From positions 248,001 through 312,000 of the forward strand of contig NZ_CP084876.1 of the NCBI RefSeq assembly GCF_020525925.1: a stretch of DNA of 64,000 nucleotides. The letters are read 5' to 3'. A model generated the notes under the pieces. It saw nothing but the letters and a program-made list of their open reading frames with translations. It did no database searches and had not been told where the DNA came from. The stretch comes from Klebsiella quasipneumoniae subsp. quasipneumoniae. GTDB lineage: Bacteria > Pseudomonadota > Gammaproteobacteria > Enterobacterales > Enterobacteriaceae. This document shows positions 20,502 through 29,685 of the stretch, in pieces. The first letter of the stretch is position 1; each line of letters starts with the position of its first letter. The position numbers and the translations under genes are program-made.

Positions 20502-21650
20502 TCACTCCCACGCCGCCTCCAGCATCTCCAGCAGCTGTTCGCTGCTCAGGCTGACCGGATTAGCCTTCATCGACGAGGAGGTGCTGGCGGCCAGCGCCGC
20601 CGGCTCCAGGGCATCGCGCGCCACGCCGAGGTCGCGCAGGGTGCCGAGACCGGCGCGATGGCTCCATTCCCGCAGGCTGTCCCAGACCCGATCCGCCGGG
20701 ACCTCCAGCCCCTCGGCCAGCCAGCGGCGAACGTCGTTGAAGCGCTGGCGCAGGGCGGGGTCGTTTATCTGCGACTCATTCAGCGCCAGCCCAAACGGCA
20801 GCAGGCTGCCGCATAAGGCGCCGTGCGAGGCGCGGCTCAGGCCGCCCAGCGGGCCGGCGAGGCCGTGGATCACCCCCAGCCCGGCGTTCGCCAGCGCCAC
20901 TCCGCCGCACAGGCTGACCCAAGCCATCTCGTCGCGGCTGGCCGGGCACTCTTTTTCCATCAGAACCTTCAGCGCGCGGATGCCGCGCGGGATCGCCTGC
21001 TGACAGAGGGCGTCGGTGAAAGGGGTGGCCCGGCTGCAGAGCCAGGGCTCGATCACCTGGGTCAGGGCGTCGAGGCCGGAGCTCAGGGTGATGCTGCGCG
21101 GCGCGTTGTCGGTTAGCGCCGGGTCGACAATGGCCAGGTCAGGCAGCATCCGGTCGTCGCGCAGGCTCACTTTCCGCTGCTGTTCCACGACGTTGATCAC
21201 CGCATTTTTAGTGACTTCCGCACCTGTGCCCGCGGTGGTGGGGATCGCCACGAACGGCAGCGGGCTGGCTTCCAGCTGACGGCCGGTTCCCACGACTTCC
21301 AGATAGTCGACCAGCGGGCCGGTGGCGGGCGCCAGCGCCGCAATCGCTTTACCGGCGTCAATCACCGCGCCGCCGCCGAGGCTAACCACTGCCCTGATCC
21401 CTTTCTCGCGCGCCAGCTGGACGCCCTGCTCAATATCGATAAGCCAGGGTTCGCGGCTTATCGCCAGCGTCGTGACCGCCAGCTGCAGCGCCTCCAGCTG
21501 ATGGCGGAGAAACGCCGCCCGCTGCGGGCTGGCGCCATGCACCAGCAGAACTGGACCGCCCTGCTGCGCCAGCCAGGGGGCGGCGCTCTGGGCCTGACCG
21601 CGGCCAAAACGAATATTTTCAGGCATCAAAACGGTAAAAGGGGTCAACAT
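20502..21650 (-). CDS. Iron-type (group III) alcohol dehydrogenase with an atypical metal site
   Basis: 382 residues, Fe-ADH family. The nucleotide motif GGGAVIDAGKA is at about 92-102 and the family signature NAGLGVIHGLAGPLGG at about 255-270. Family metal ligands are Asp, His, His, His; here I read Asp194, Gln198, His262 and His276, so the second ligand is Gln. A Gln version may define a subfamily with a different metal or substrate. ATG 21650 (MLTPFTVLMPENIRFG) follows AAGGAACCC; the frame continues to 21728 but without family likeness. It is divergent from a glutathione S-transferase gene. The substrate is unknown. Confidence 0.82.
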   Translation of the reverse strand: MLTPFTVLMPENIRFGRGQAQSAAPWLAQQGGPVLLVHGASPQRAAFLRHQLEALQLAVTTLAISREPWLIDIEQGVQLAREKGIRAVVSLGGGAVIDAGKAIAALAPATGPLVDYLEVVGTGRQLEASPLPFVAIPTTAGTGAEVTKNAVINVVEQQRKVSLRDDRMLPDLAIVDPALTDNAPRSITLSSGLDALTQVIEPWLCSRATPFTDALCQQAIPRGIRALKVLMEKECPASRDEMAWVSLCGGVALANAGLGVIHGLAGPLGGLSRASHGALCGSLLPFGLALNESQINDPALRQRFNDVRRWLAEGLEVPADRVWDSLREWSHRAGLGTLRDLGVARDALEPAALAASTSSSMKANPVSLSSEQLLEMLEAAWE

Positions 21651-21776
21651 GTCGGGTTCCTTTTCGGCAAACAGGCTGGAATCAACTATACACATTATCC
21701 AGCGCTCTGCCTTGTTGCTGGCTGGCAATAGAGTAGAGTGAATGAACTCTCTTTTATGGCTGAGGAATCGCTGACG

Positions 21777-22400
21777 ATGCTAACAATTCTGGGCAAACGC
21801 TCTTCAATCAATGTACGGAAAGTGCTGTGGACCTGCGAGGAGATCGGGCTGGCGTACCAGCAGGAGGATTACGGCAGCGGGTTTAAGCCCCTGGACACCC
21901 CCGAATTTCAGCGCCTGAATCCTAACAGCCTGGTGCCGGTGCTGCTGGACGATGACTTTGTGCTCTGGGAGTCGAACAGTATCTGCCGCTATCTGGCGCG
22001 AAAAGCGGAGCGCTGGGATCTGCTGCCCGCCGGGCCGCAGCCCGCCGCCGAGGTGGAGCACTGGATGGACTGGCAGGCGACCGAGTTCAATAATGCCTGG
22101 CGCCATGCTTTTATGGGGCTGGTGCGTAAAGATCCCCGCTTTCAGGATCCGGCGGCGATTAAAGAGAGCATTGCCGCCTGGACCCACTGCGTGCGCATTG
22201 TCGAAGCGCAGCTGCAGCGGACCGGGGCGTGGGTCGCCGGCGAGCGCTTCACCCTGGCTGATATTGTGCTGGGCCTGTCGGTGCATCGCTGGAAGATGAC
22301 GCCCTTTGCCCATCCGGAAATGCCGGCCGTGGAGCGCTGGTATATGGCGCTCAATCAGCGCCCGGCGTTTATGCGCCATGGAAATAACGGCGTGGCGTAG
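21777..22400 (+). CDS. GstB-like glutathione S-transferase
   Basis: About 207 residues. The thioredoxin-like N-terminal domain (ILGKRSSINVRKVLW, then the glutathione-binding PVLLDDDFVLWESNSI with the conserved Glu-Ser) is followed by an all-alpha C-terminal domain (WMDWQATEFNNAWR, DIVLGLSVHRWK). The closest E. coli protein I know is GstB, which conjugates glutathione to electrophiles such as bromoacetate; this one is similar but not clearly orthologous. ATG 21777 has TGAGGA 10 nt upstream; the frame opens earlier (21738) without a ribosome site. The neighbouring gor gene, two genes away, regenerates glutathione, but no operon connects them. Confidence 0.8.
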   Translation: MLTILGKRSSINVRKVLWTCEEIGLAYQQEDYGSGFKPLDTPEFQRLNPNSLVPVLLDDDFVLWESNSICRYLARKAERWDLLPAGPQPAAEVEHWMDWQATEFNNAWRHAFMGLVRKDPRFQDPAAIKESIAAWTHCVRIVEAQLQRTGAWVAGERFTLADIVLGLSVHRWKMTPFAHPEMPAVERWYMALNQRPAFMRHGNNGVA

Positions 22401-22524
22401 CGAACGGGCCAGGGCCTTATCGATTTTTCAGCGTATTCGCTTTGCACTGGCGGGGTAATGCCGCTACGATCCCGCGTCTGTTTTTTTATCCCATCCCAAA
22501 TAACGTGTGGCAGGCAGGTGCAGT

Positions 22525-23688
22525 TTGAAAAAACGGTTAGGCCTTGTGCTACTGGCATTACTGTTGATTTCAGGCTGTTCCGGCACGCTGTCGCAAATGA
22601 GCCCGCCCAGCAATGAAACCAGTCTGACAGGGCGCAACGGTCAGCGGCTTTCCGTCGATGATTATGTCAGGCATTACATGCGCGAGAAGCAGGTCAGCGG
22701 CATGGTGGTGGCAATTATTCATCATAACGGCCCGGCGGAGTTTCACTGCTTCGGCGTGACCGATGACCAACATCGCTACCCGATAACCCCGCATACGCTG
22801 TTTGCCCTCGGCTCGCTGAGCAAAGGGGTTACCGCCGAAGTGGTCACGATGCTGGTGAACGAGGGCCGTTTCCACTGGCACGACACGCTGCAGACCCTGC
22901 TGCCGCCGGGTACCGCGCTGAGTGAGGATGCCCGTAAGATAACCTTGCTGCAGCTGGTGACGCATACCTCAGGGCTGCCGCGGCAACCGATGAATATGCT
23001 GTCGCTTGAGCACCTGCTGGCCTATCTCAACGATGGCGAGAACTTCTACCATGAGCTCGATGCCGATGGCGTAATGAGTTATCTGCAGCATTTCCAGGCC
23101 CCGGCGGAACCGGCGCCGAGTTACTCCAACCTCGGCTACGCGATCCCTGGCTATCTTCTCCAGTACCAGACTGGCGAATCGATTGAGACGCTGGCCTCGC
23201 GGATGATCTTCCGCCCGCTGGCGATGGGGAACACCAGCTTCCTGCCGCAAACGCTGCGTGATTATCCGCGGCGGGCGCTGGGCCATGCTGGCGATCAGCC
23301 GAAGTTTAAACCCCGCGGCGCGCTGACGCCGGACTGGCAGTTCCGTCATAACATGGTCGGCGCGGCGAGTTTGTACAGCGACGCCGGGGATCTGATTCAC
23401 TATGCCCGCGCCCACTTCGCGCCCACCGGTCAGGCGGCGCTGGACCAGGCGTTCCGCGACGTTAGCGTCGACTATTATCCACGACGGATTGAAGCGGCGA
23501 ATATCGCCTGGGTAACAGACACGTTCGGCGAGCAGCAATTAACCTATCAGGTGGGGTACATCGGCGGCTATTCGAGCTATATCGGTTTTGATAAAGCGAA
23601 TCAGAATGCGGTGGTGGTGCTGCAAAACAGCTTTAACTGGAGCAATTATATCGGCCACCAGATCCTGCGTCACCTGGCGGCGCAATAA
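22525..23688 (+). CDS. Lipoprotein serine hydrolase of the class C beta-lactamase/PBP fold
   Basis: About 387 residues from TTG 22525 (a GTG at 22507 is the only other in-frame start upstream of the signal peptide). A lipoprotein signal with lipobox ISGC puts the acylated Cys at residue 18. The active-site Ser-x-x-Lys is SLSK in ALGSLSKGV, the second motif is Tyr-Ser-Asn in SYSNLGYA, and the third motif, normally Lys/His-Thr-Gly, appears as YIGG near the C-terminus. The family includes AmpC, AmpH and esterases; a D,D-peptidase or esterase activity is more likely than beta-lactamase. A strong hairpin follows immediately, and the gene is convergent with gor. Confidence 0.8.
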   Translation: MKKRLGLVLLALLLISGCSGTLSQMSPPSNETSLTGRNGQRLSVDDYVRHYMREKQVSGMVVAIIHHNGPAEFHCFGVTDDQHRYPITPHTLFALGSLSKGVTAEVVTMLVNEGRFHWHDTLQTLLPPGTALSEDARKITLLQLVTHTSGLPRQPMNMLSLEHLLAYLNDGENFYHELDADGVMSYLQHFQAPAEPAPSYSNLGYAIPGYLLQYQTGESIETLASRMIFRPLAMGNTSFLPQTLRDYPRRALGHAGDQPKFKPRGALTPDWQFRHNMVGAASLYSDAGDLIHYARAHFAPTGQAALDQAFRDVSVDYYPRRIEAANIAWVTDTFGEQQLTYQVGYIGGYSSYIGFDKANQNAVVVLQNSFNWSNYIGHQILRHLAAQ

Positions 23689-23691
23689 AAA

Positions 23692-23713
23692 AGCCCCGTC
23701 CGGAGACGGGGCT
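23692..23713. terminator. Bidirectional terminator between the serine hydrolase gene and gor
   Basis: 9-bp stem AGCCCCGTC / GACGGGGCT with a CGGA tetraloop. On the minus strand it is followed by a T-run, so it is a full intrinsic terminator for gor; the plus direction lacks the T-run. Confidence 0.88.
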
Positions 23714-23720
23714 GCGCGCC

Positions 23721-25073
23721 TTAGCGCATGGTGACAAACTCTTCTGCCGCCGTTGGGTGAATAGCGACGGTGTTGTCGAAGTCTTTTTTGGTGGCGCCCA
23801 TCTTCAACGCCACCGCAAAGCCCTGCAGCATCTCATCCATTCCGAAGCCGATGCCATGGATACCGACAATCTTCTCTTCCGGGCCGACGCACACCAGCTT
23901 CATGCGGCACGGCTGGCGGTGCGAGGTGACGGCGGTGTACATCGCGGTGAAGGAGGATTTGTAGACCTTCACGGCGTCGTCGCCATACTGCTCGCGCGCC
24001 TGCGGCTCGGTTAAGCCGACGGTGCCGATAGGCGGGTGGCTGAAGACCACGGTCGGAATGTTGTTGTAGTCCAGATGCTCTTCCGGTTTGTTGTTAAACA
24101 GGCATTCGGAGAGACGACGGCCTGCGGCCACGGCCACCGGGGTCAGCTCAACGGCGCCGGTGTTATCGCCCACGGCGTAGATGCCCGGCACGCTGGTGTT
24201 CTGGAACTTATCGACGACGATGTAGCCTTTATCGTCAGTTTTCACGCCGGTAGCCGCCAGGTTGAAGTTATCGGTCGCCGGTTCGCGGCCAATCGCCCAG
24301 ATCAGGCAGTCAACGGTCTGGCTGCGGCCATCTTCCAGCTCAAGGGTCAGGCTGCCGTCGGCATGCTTCACCACCGCTTTCGGGATGGCGTTGGTATGCA
24401 GCTGCGGTCCTTCGGCGTTCATCACTTCCACCAGCGTTTCGACGATCAGCGGATCGAAGCTGCGCAGCGGCGCGTGCTTGCGCACGAACAGGTGGGTTTC
24501 AGCGCCGAGGCCGTTAATCACCCCCGCCAGCTCAACGGCGATGTAGCCCGCGCCGACCACCGCCACGCGCTTCGGCAGCGCCGGCAGTTCGAAGAAACCG
24601 TCGGAATCAATACCGTATTCCACGCCCGGAATGGTCGGGTGGCTCGGACGGCCGCCGGTGGCGATCAGGATATGATCGGCCGTAATGGTCTCGCCGTTCA
24701 CTTCCACGGTGTGGGCATCGACAAAGCGCGCAAAGCCTTTAATCACGTCGACGTTGTTCTTACCCAGCACGTTGTCGTAGGAGGTATGAATGCGGTCGAT
24801 ATAGGCGCTGCGGCTGGCGACCAGCTTCTCCCAGTCGAAATGGTTGATGGTGGTATCGAAACCGTAGTCCGGGCCGTAAAGATGAATCGCTTCGCGGATC
24901 TGCGCCGCATGCCACATCACTTTTTTCGGCACGCAGCCGACGTTGACGCAGGTGCCGCCCAGCGCTTTGGCTTCAATCAGCGCGCACTTCTGGCCGTACA
25001 TGGCCGCACGGTTAATCGAGGCGATACCGCCGCTACCGCCGCCGATGGCGAGGTAATCATAATGTTTGCTCAT
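23721..25073 (-). CDS. gor: Gor, glutathione reductase
   Basis: 450 residues, equal to E. coli Gor. It reduces glutathione disulfide with NADPH in the cytoplasm. FAD motif GGGSGG is at 11-16, the redox pair Cys42/Cys47 in GGTCVNVGC, the NADPH fold [11 protein letters not shown] with the phosphate-binding Arg residues in FVRKHAPLR, and the catalytic His439/Glu444 in HPTAAEEF. I chose ATG 25073 ([11 protein letters not shown]) because AAGGA lies 9 nt upstream; the other ATG, at 25079, is only 3 nt from it. In E. coli the neighbour is arsRBC; here it is a convergent serine hydrolase gene. Confidence 0.98.
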   Translation of the reverse strand: MSKHYDYLAIGGGSGGIASINRAAMYGQKCALIEAKALGGTCVNVGCVPKKVMWHAAQIREAIHLYGPDYGFDTTINHFDWEKLVASRSAYIDRIHTSYDNVLGKNNVDVIKGFARFVDAHTVEVNGETITADHILIATGGRPSHPTIPGVEYGIDSDGFFELPALPKRVAVVGAGYIAVELAGVINGLGAETHLFVRKHAPLRSFDPLIVETLVEVMNAEGPQLHTNAIPKAVVKHADGSLTLELEDGRSQTVDCLIWAIGREPATDNFNLAATGVKTDDKGYIVVDKFQNTSVPGIYAVGDNTGAVELTPVAVAAGRRLSECLFNNKPEEHLDYNNIPTVVFSHPPIGTVGLTEPQAREQYGDDAVKVYKSSFTAMYTAVTSHRQPCRMKLVCVGPEEKIVGIHGIGFGMDEMLQGFAVALKMGATKKDFDNTVAIHPTAAEEFVTMR

Positions 25074-25145
25074 GCCCATATGTCCTTAATCGTTGATTGC
25101 CGCGATTGTAACGCGAGGCGTAAAAGGTTCCACCGATGGTTGCGA

Positions 25146-25988
25146 TTACTCCGGCACGATCCAGCTGACGGTCGTGTGACCGGTACCGGCCGGCACCAGC
25201 TTGCTGTGCAGCCACGGCAGCACATTGTTCATCTGCTGCTCCAGCTTCCACGGCGGGTTGATGACGATCATCCCGGAGGCGGTCATGCCGCGCTGGTCGC
25301 TGTCAGGACGTACCGCCAGCTCAATCTGCAGAATCTTGCGAATGCCAGTGGCTTCTAAGTCTTTGATCATGCGTTTGATCTGCGCGCGCAGCACCACCGG
25401 GTACCACAGCGCGTAGGTGCCGGTGGCGAAGCGTTTGTAGCCTTCGTTAATTCCGGTCACCACCGCCTGATAGTCGGTTTTAATTTCGTACGGCGGGTCG
25501 ATCAGAATCAGACCGCGGCGCGAGACCGGCGGCAGTTTGGCTTTCAGCTGCTGGTAGCCATCGGCTTTATCGACGCGCGCGCGGCCGTCTTTCTGAAACT
25601 CGGCGCGCAGCAGCGGGAAGTCGCTCGGGTGCAGCTCGGTCATCTGCAGGCTGTCCTGCTCGCGCAGCAGCTGGCGGGCGATCAGCGGAGAACCCGGGTA
25701 GTAGCGCAGCTGGCCGTTACGGTTGAAGTGTTCGACCACCGAAATATAGGGCTCAAGCTCTGCCGGCAGGTCGTCCTGCTGCCAGATGCGGGCGATGCCT
25801 TCGAGATACTCGCCGGTACGCTCGGCGTGCTCGCCGCTCAGCTGATAGCGGCCCGCGCCGGCGTGGGTGTCCAGGTAGAGAAACGGTTTTTCTTTCTCTT
25901 TCAGCGCTTCAATGATCAGGCTCTGAACGGTGTGTTTGAGGACGTCGGCGTGGTTGCCTGCGTGAAAGCTGTGGCGATAACTGAGCAT
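25146..25988 (-). CDS. rlmJ: RlmJ, 23S rRNA (adenine2030-N6)-methyltransferase
   Basis: 280 residues, as in E. coli. It methylates N6 of A2030 in 23S rRNA using S-adenosylmethionine. The SAM-binding region LYLDTHAGAGRYQL and the catalytic IDPPYE motif (N6-adenine methyltransferase type) are visible, and the N-terminal MLSYRHSFHAGNHADVLKH is diagnostic. ATG 25988 was chosen on this N-terminus; the frame is open for 114 nt upstream without family likeness. It precedes gor in the same direction with a 72-nt gap, so partial co-transcription is possible. It is divergent from the acid phosphatase gene. Confidence 0.97.
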   Translation of the reverse strand: MLSYRHSFHAGNHADVLKHTVQSLIIEALKEKEKPFLYLDTHAGAGRYQLSGEHAERTGEYLEGIARIWQQDDLPAELEPYISVVEHFNRNGQLRYYPGSPLIARQLLREQDSLQMTELHPSDFPLLRAEFQKDGRARVDKADGYQQLKAKLPPVSRRGLILIDPPYEIKTDYQAVVTGINEGYKRFATGTYALWYPVVLRAQIKRMIKDLEATGIRKILQIELAVRPDSDQRGMTASGMIVINPPWKLEQQMNNVLPWLHSKLVPAGTGHTTVSWIVPE

Positions 25989-26181
25989 GGATGCAGAGAT
26001 TCCGGGAAATAAACAAGTTAACCGATAGTTTACCGCAGATCGGCCGAGATTACCGCTGCGCCGCCGCGCTGTTTCATTTCTGCCAAAAGCGTTGCAAAAC
26101 ATAACGCTGTCATAAAAGCGTCAAACGGCCGCGCTAGCGTCGGAGACAGGCAAGGTAATTGTTTGAATAAAAGGAAAAATA

Positions 26182-27453
26182 ATGAAAAAGCAACTCTCGC
26201 TGCTGGCCGTCGCGCTGCTGCTGGCGCAACCGGTTCTGGCTAAAGACATCCCGCTGAACAGGGCGGCGGCCGTCGCCAATAGCGTGACGCCGGCTGCCTC
26301 CAGCCAGGCGTATGACGATCTTGAGCAACAGGCGCTGGCGCAGTTGCGCCACGCGCTGCAAGGGGATGCCGCGACGCTGACCCGCGATCGGTTGGCGCAC
26401 ACGAAACAAAACAAAACCCAGGCCGATACCGCCTGGCTGAAGGCCAGCGGCTACGACTTCCAGACCCGGGCAAACCAGCAGGCGGATATTGCGCTATTGT
26501 CGGCGTTCAGCAGTCTGCCGGAGACCGTCGTGAAGCAGAATCTGGCGACGGTGACCGCCATCAACCGCGACGCCGTGCAGACCACCCGCCGTCAGGCGCT
26601 GGCCGATGCGCAAGGGATTAGCTACCTCTATTTCCTCAGCGACGCGCTGGGGCCTCGTCTGGGCAACGCGTTTCTGACCGCCTATGACCAGGGCGCGCTG
26701 GGGAAAGCGGCGGCGCTGATCAAAGCCTCGGAAGTCAGCACCGGCGAGGCGAAAAAGCACTTCCACAATCCGCGGCCGTTCCTGGTCCAGGGCAACACCA
26801 TTCACCTGGTGCCGGACGACGTGGTGGTGAAGGATAACCAGCCCTATACCGCCGACGGCGGCTCGTTCCCCAGCGGCCACACCAACACTGGCTATACCGA
26901 TGCGCTGCTGCTGGCGGCGATGATCCCGGAGCGCTACGACGCGCTGGTGGCGCGCGGCGCCCGCTATGGCTACTCGCGCATTGTGCTGGGCGTCCACTAT
27001 CCGCTGGACGTGATCGGCTCGCGGATGGTGGCCGAGCGCAACGTGGCCCATTATCTTAACGATCCGCGCTACCGGGTATTATTTAACGAAGCCCGCGATC
27101 AGCTGCGCGCCGCGCTGGCGAAAGCCTGCGGTACGTCGCTTGCCGAGTGCGCGAAGAGCAGCGTGAAAGACGATCCCTGGCGCGATCCGGCGATGCATGA
27201 TTTCACTCGTTTCGTCATGACCTACGACCTGCCGCGGCAGAAGGGGCCGCAGCCGCGCCTGCAGGCGCCGGAGGGGGCGGAAGTGCTGCTGGAGGCTGCT
27301 CTGCCGCAGCTGTCAGCGGCCCAGCGTCGGGCGCTGATGGTCAACACCGCGCTGCCGGCGGGCTACCCGCTGTCCGGCGCCACCCCCGAACAGCAGTTCT
27401 GGCAGCGGCTGAATCTGTCGGCGGCCTGGGAGATGGCGCAAAAAAGGCATTAA
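26182..27453 (+). CDS. Secreted PAP2/class A-like acid phosphatase, long form
   Basis: 423 residues with a signal peptide (about 1-20, ending PVLA), so periplasmic. The class A acid phosphatase signature is complete: Lys-x6-Arg-Pro (around KKHFHNPRPF, 191-200), PSGH at 230-233, then SR (265-266), His272 and Asp276 in SRIVLGVHYPLD. It should hydrolyse organic phosphomonoesters through a phosphohistidine intermediate. PhoN/PhoC proteins are about 250 residues; this one has an extra N-terminal segment of about 100 residues and a C-terminal one of about 130 with an unpaired-looking Cys pair (ACGTSLAEC). ATG 26182 follows AAGGAAAAAT. A GTG- or TTG-type read-through into prlC is not supported. Confidence 0.85.
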   Translation: MKKQLSLLAVALLLAQPVLAKDIPLNRAAAVANSVTPAASSQAYDDLEQQALAQLRHALQGDAATLTRDRLAHTKQNKTQADTAWLKASGYDFQTRANQQADIALLSAFSSLPETVVKQNLATVTAINRDAVQTTRRQALADAQGISYLYFLSDALGPRLGNAFLTAYDQGALGKAAALIKASEVSTGEAKKHFHNPRPFLVQGNTIHLVPDDVVVKDNQPYTADGGSFPSGHTNTGYTDALLLAAMIPERYDALVARGARYGYSRIVLGVHYPLDVIGSRMVAERNVAHYLNDPRYRVLFNEARDQLRAALAKACGTSLAECAKSSVKDDPWRDPAMHDFTRFVMTYDLPRQKGPQPRLQAPEGAEVLLEAALPQLSAAQRRALMVNTALPAGYPLSGATPEQQFWQRLNLSAAWEMAQKRH

Positions 27454-27545
27454 TGCGGTTTCCGGCACGCTGCGCCGCGTGTCGCGCTTTTCCGGCAACG
27501 GGCGGACTTATCGCAGCAATACCCAGGCTGACGCACCGCCCGTCA

Positions 27546-27572
27546 TTGAAATTCCCCCAACTATCCCCCATT
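27546..27572 (+). promoter_or_regulatory. Sigma-32-type promoter of prlC-rsmJ
   Basis: TTGAAA (27546-27551), a 14-nt spacer and CCCCATT (27566-27572) match the heat-shock consensus CTTGAAA / CCCCATnT with allowed spacing. It ends 63 nt upstream of the prlC start. In E. coli, prlC (opdA) is known to be a sigma-32 gene. Confidence 0.75.
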
Positions 27573-27635
27573 CTAGATCTCATGCATAAGCGCCGGACGC
27601 GCGCTTCACTCACCCTTTTCAACAGGACAGCGCAT

Positions 27636-29678
27636 ATGACCAATCCATTACTGACGCCTTTTTCCCTGCCGCCTTTTTCTGCGATCAAACCAGAGCACGT
27701 GGTCCCTGCGGTCACCAAAGCGCTGGAGGATTGCCGGGCCGCGGTGGAAAGCGCGGTGGCGCACGGCGCGCCGTATAGCTGGGAAAATCTTTGCCAGCCG
27801 CTGGCGGAAGTGGACGATGTGCTGGGACGCATCTTCTCGCCTGTCAGCCATCTCAATTCGGTAAAAAACAGCCCGGAACTGCGTGAGGCCTACGAACAGA
27901 CGCTGCCGCTGCTCTCCGAGTACAGCACCTGGGTCGGCCAGCATGAAGGCCTGTATAAAGCCTACCGCGATCTGCGCGATGGCGATAACTACGCCACGCT
28001 GAATACCGCGCAGAAAAAAGCGGTGGATAACGCGCTGCGCGATTTCGAATTATCCGGTATTGGCCTGCCGCCGGAGGCGCAGAAACGCTACGGTGAAATC
28101 GCCGCGCGCCTCTCTGAGCTGGGCAACCAGTACAGCAACAACGTCCTTGACGCCACCATGGGCTGGAACAAGCTGGTGACCGACGTCGCCGATCTGGCCG
28201 GTATGCCGGAAAGCGCGCTGGCCGCCGCTCAGGCGCAGGCCCAGGCCAAAGAGCAGGAAGGGTATCTGCTGACCCTGGATATCCCGAGCTACCTGCCGGT
28301 GATGACCTACTGCGACAATCAGGCGCTGCGCGAAGAGATGTACCGCGCCTACTCCACGCGCGCCTCCGACCAGGGGCCAAACGCCGGTAAATGGGATAAC
28401 AGCCCGGTGATGGCGGAGATCCTCGCCCTGCGCCACGAGCTGGCGCAGCTGCTGGGCTTTGACAGCTACGCCTTTAAATCCCTCGCCACCAAAATGGCGG
28501 AGGATCCGCAGCAGGTGCTCGACTTCCTCACCGACCTGGCAAAACGCGCCCGTCCGCAGGGCGAAAAAGAGCTGGCCCAGCTGCGCGCTTTCGCTAAAGC
28601 CGAGTTCGGCGTCGAAGAGCTGCAGCCGTGGGACATCGCTTACTACAGCGAAAAACAGAAACAGCATCTCTACAGCATCAGCGATGAGCAGCTGCGCCCC
28701 TATTTCCCGGAAAACAGAGCCGTTAACGGTCTGTTCGAAGTGGTGAAGCGCATTTACGGCATTACCGCCAAAGAGCGTACCGATGTCGACGTGTGGCATC
28801 CGGAAGTGCGCTTCTTCGAGCTGTATGACGAACACAACGAGCTGCGCGGCAGCTTCTATCTCGACCTGTATGCCCGCGAGCACAAACGCGGCGGGGCGTG
28901 GATGGACGACTGCGTCGGCCAGATGCGTAAGCTGGATGGTTCCCTGCAGAAGCCGGTCGCCTACCTGACCTGTAACTTCAACCGTCCGGTCAACGGCAAA
29001 CCGGCGCTGTTCACCCACGACGAAGTGATCACCCTGTTCCACGAGTTCGGCCACGGTCTGCACCACATGCTGACCCGCATCGATACCGCCGGGGTTTCCG
29101 GCATCAGCGGGGTGCCGTGGGACGCGGTCGAGCTGCCGAGCCAGTTTATGGAAAACTGGTGCTGGGAGCCGGAAGCGCTGGCCTTTATCTCCGGTCATTA
29201 TGAAACCGGTGAACCGCTGCCGCAGGCGCTGCTGGAGAAAATGCTGGCGGCGAAAAACTACCAGGCGGCGATGTTTATTCTGCGCCAGCTGGAGTTCGGC
29301 CTGTTCGATTTCCGCCTGCACGCGGAGTATAAGCCGGAGCAGGGGGCGAAAATCCTTGAGACCCTCGCGGAGATTAAAAAGCAGGTCGCCGTGGTGCCGG
29401 GCCCAACCTGGGGCCGCTTCCCGCACGCCTTCAGCCATATCTTCGCCGGCGGTTACGCGGCGGGTTACTACAGCTACCTGTGGGCTGACGTGCTGGCGGC
29501 AGACGCCTTCTCACGCTTCGAAGAAGAGGGGATCTTCAACCGTGAAACCGGTCAGTCGTTCCTCGATAACATCCTGAGTCGCGGCGGTTCTGAAGAGCCG
29601 ATGGTGCTGTTCAAACGCTTCCGCGGGCGCGAGCCGCAGCTGGATGCGATGCTGGAGCATTACGGGATCAAGGGTTAA
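27636..29678 (+). CDS. prlC: PrlC, oligopeptidase A (M3 metallopeptidase)
   Basis: 680 residues, as in E. coli. It is a cytoplasmic zinc peptidase that degrades oligopeptides and cleaved signal peptides. The zinc motif HEFGH is at 469-473 with the third ligand downstream in the M3 pattern; the rest is nearly identical to the E. coli protein. ATG 27636 gives the known N-terminus [14 protein letters not shown] and is preceded by ACAGGACAG. The same frame is open back to 27453, but that stretch holds the heat-shock promoter, so it is non-coding. The stop is 7 nt before the rsmJ start: one operon. Confidence 0.97.
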   Translation: MTNPLLTPFSLPPFSAIKPEHVVPAVTKALEDCRAAVESAVAHGAPYSWENLCQPLAEVDDVLGRIFSPVSHLNSVKNSPELREAYEQTLPLLSEYSTWVGQHEGLYKAYRDLRDGDNYATLNTAQKKAVDNALRDFELSGIGLPPEAQKRYGEIAARLSELGNQYSNNVLDATMGWNKLVTDVADLAGMPESALAAAQAQAQAKEQEGYLLTLDIPSYLPVMTYCDNQALREEMYRAYSTRASDQGPNAGKWDNSPVMAEILALRHELAQLLGFDSYAFKSLATKMAEDPQQVLDFLTDLAKRARPQGEKELAQLRAFAKAEFGVEELQPWDIAYYSEKQKQHLYSISDEQLRPYFPENRAVNGLFEVVKRIYGITAKERTDVDVWHPEVRFFELYDEHNELRGSFYLDLYAREHKRGGAWMDDCVGQMRKLDGSLQKPVAYLTCNFNRPVNGKPALFTHDEVITLFHEFGHGLHHMLTRIDTAGVSGISGVPWDAVELPSQFMENWCWEPEALAFISGHYETGEPLPQALLEKMLAAKNYQAAMFILRQLEFGLFDFRLHAEYKPEQGAKILETLAEIKKQVAVVPGPTWGRFPHAFSHIFAGGYAAGYYSYLWADVLAADAFSRFEEEGIFNRETGQSFLDNILSRGGSEEPMVLFKRFRGREPQLDAMLEHYGIKG

Positions 29679-29685
29679 GTCTGCG

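Noticed and set aside
24036..25358. 440-codon open frame antisense to gor
   Set aside because: Shadow of gor; low-complexity, His/Arg-rich translation with no family likeness.
27453..27635. In-frame upstream extension of prlC
   Set aside because: Contains the sigma-32-type promoter and has no family likeness; the start at 27636 matches known N-termini.
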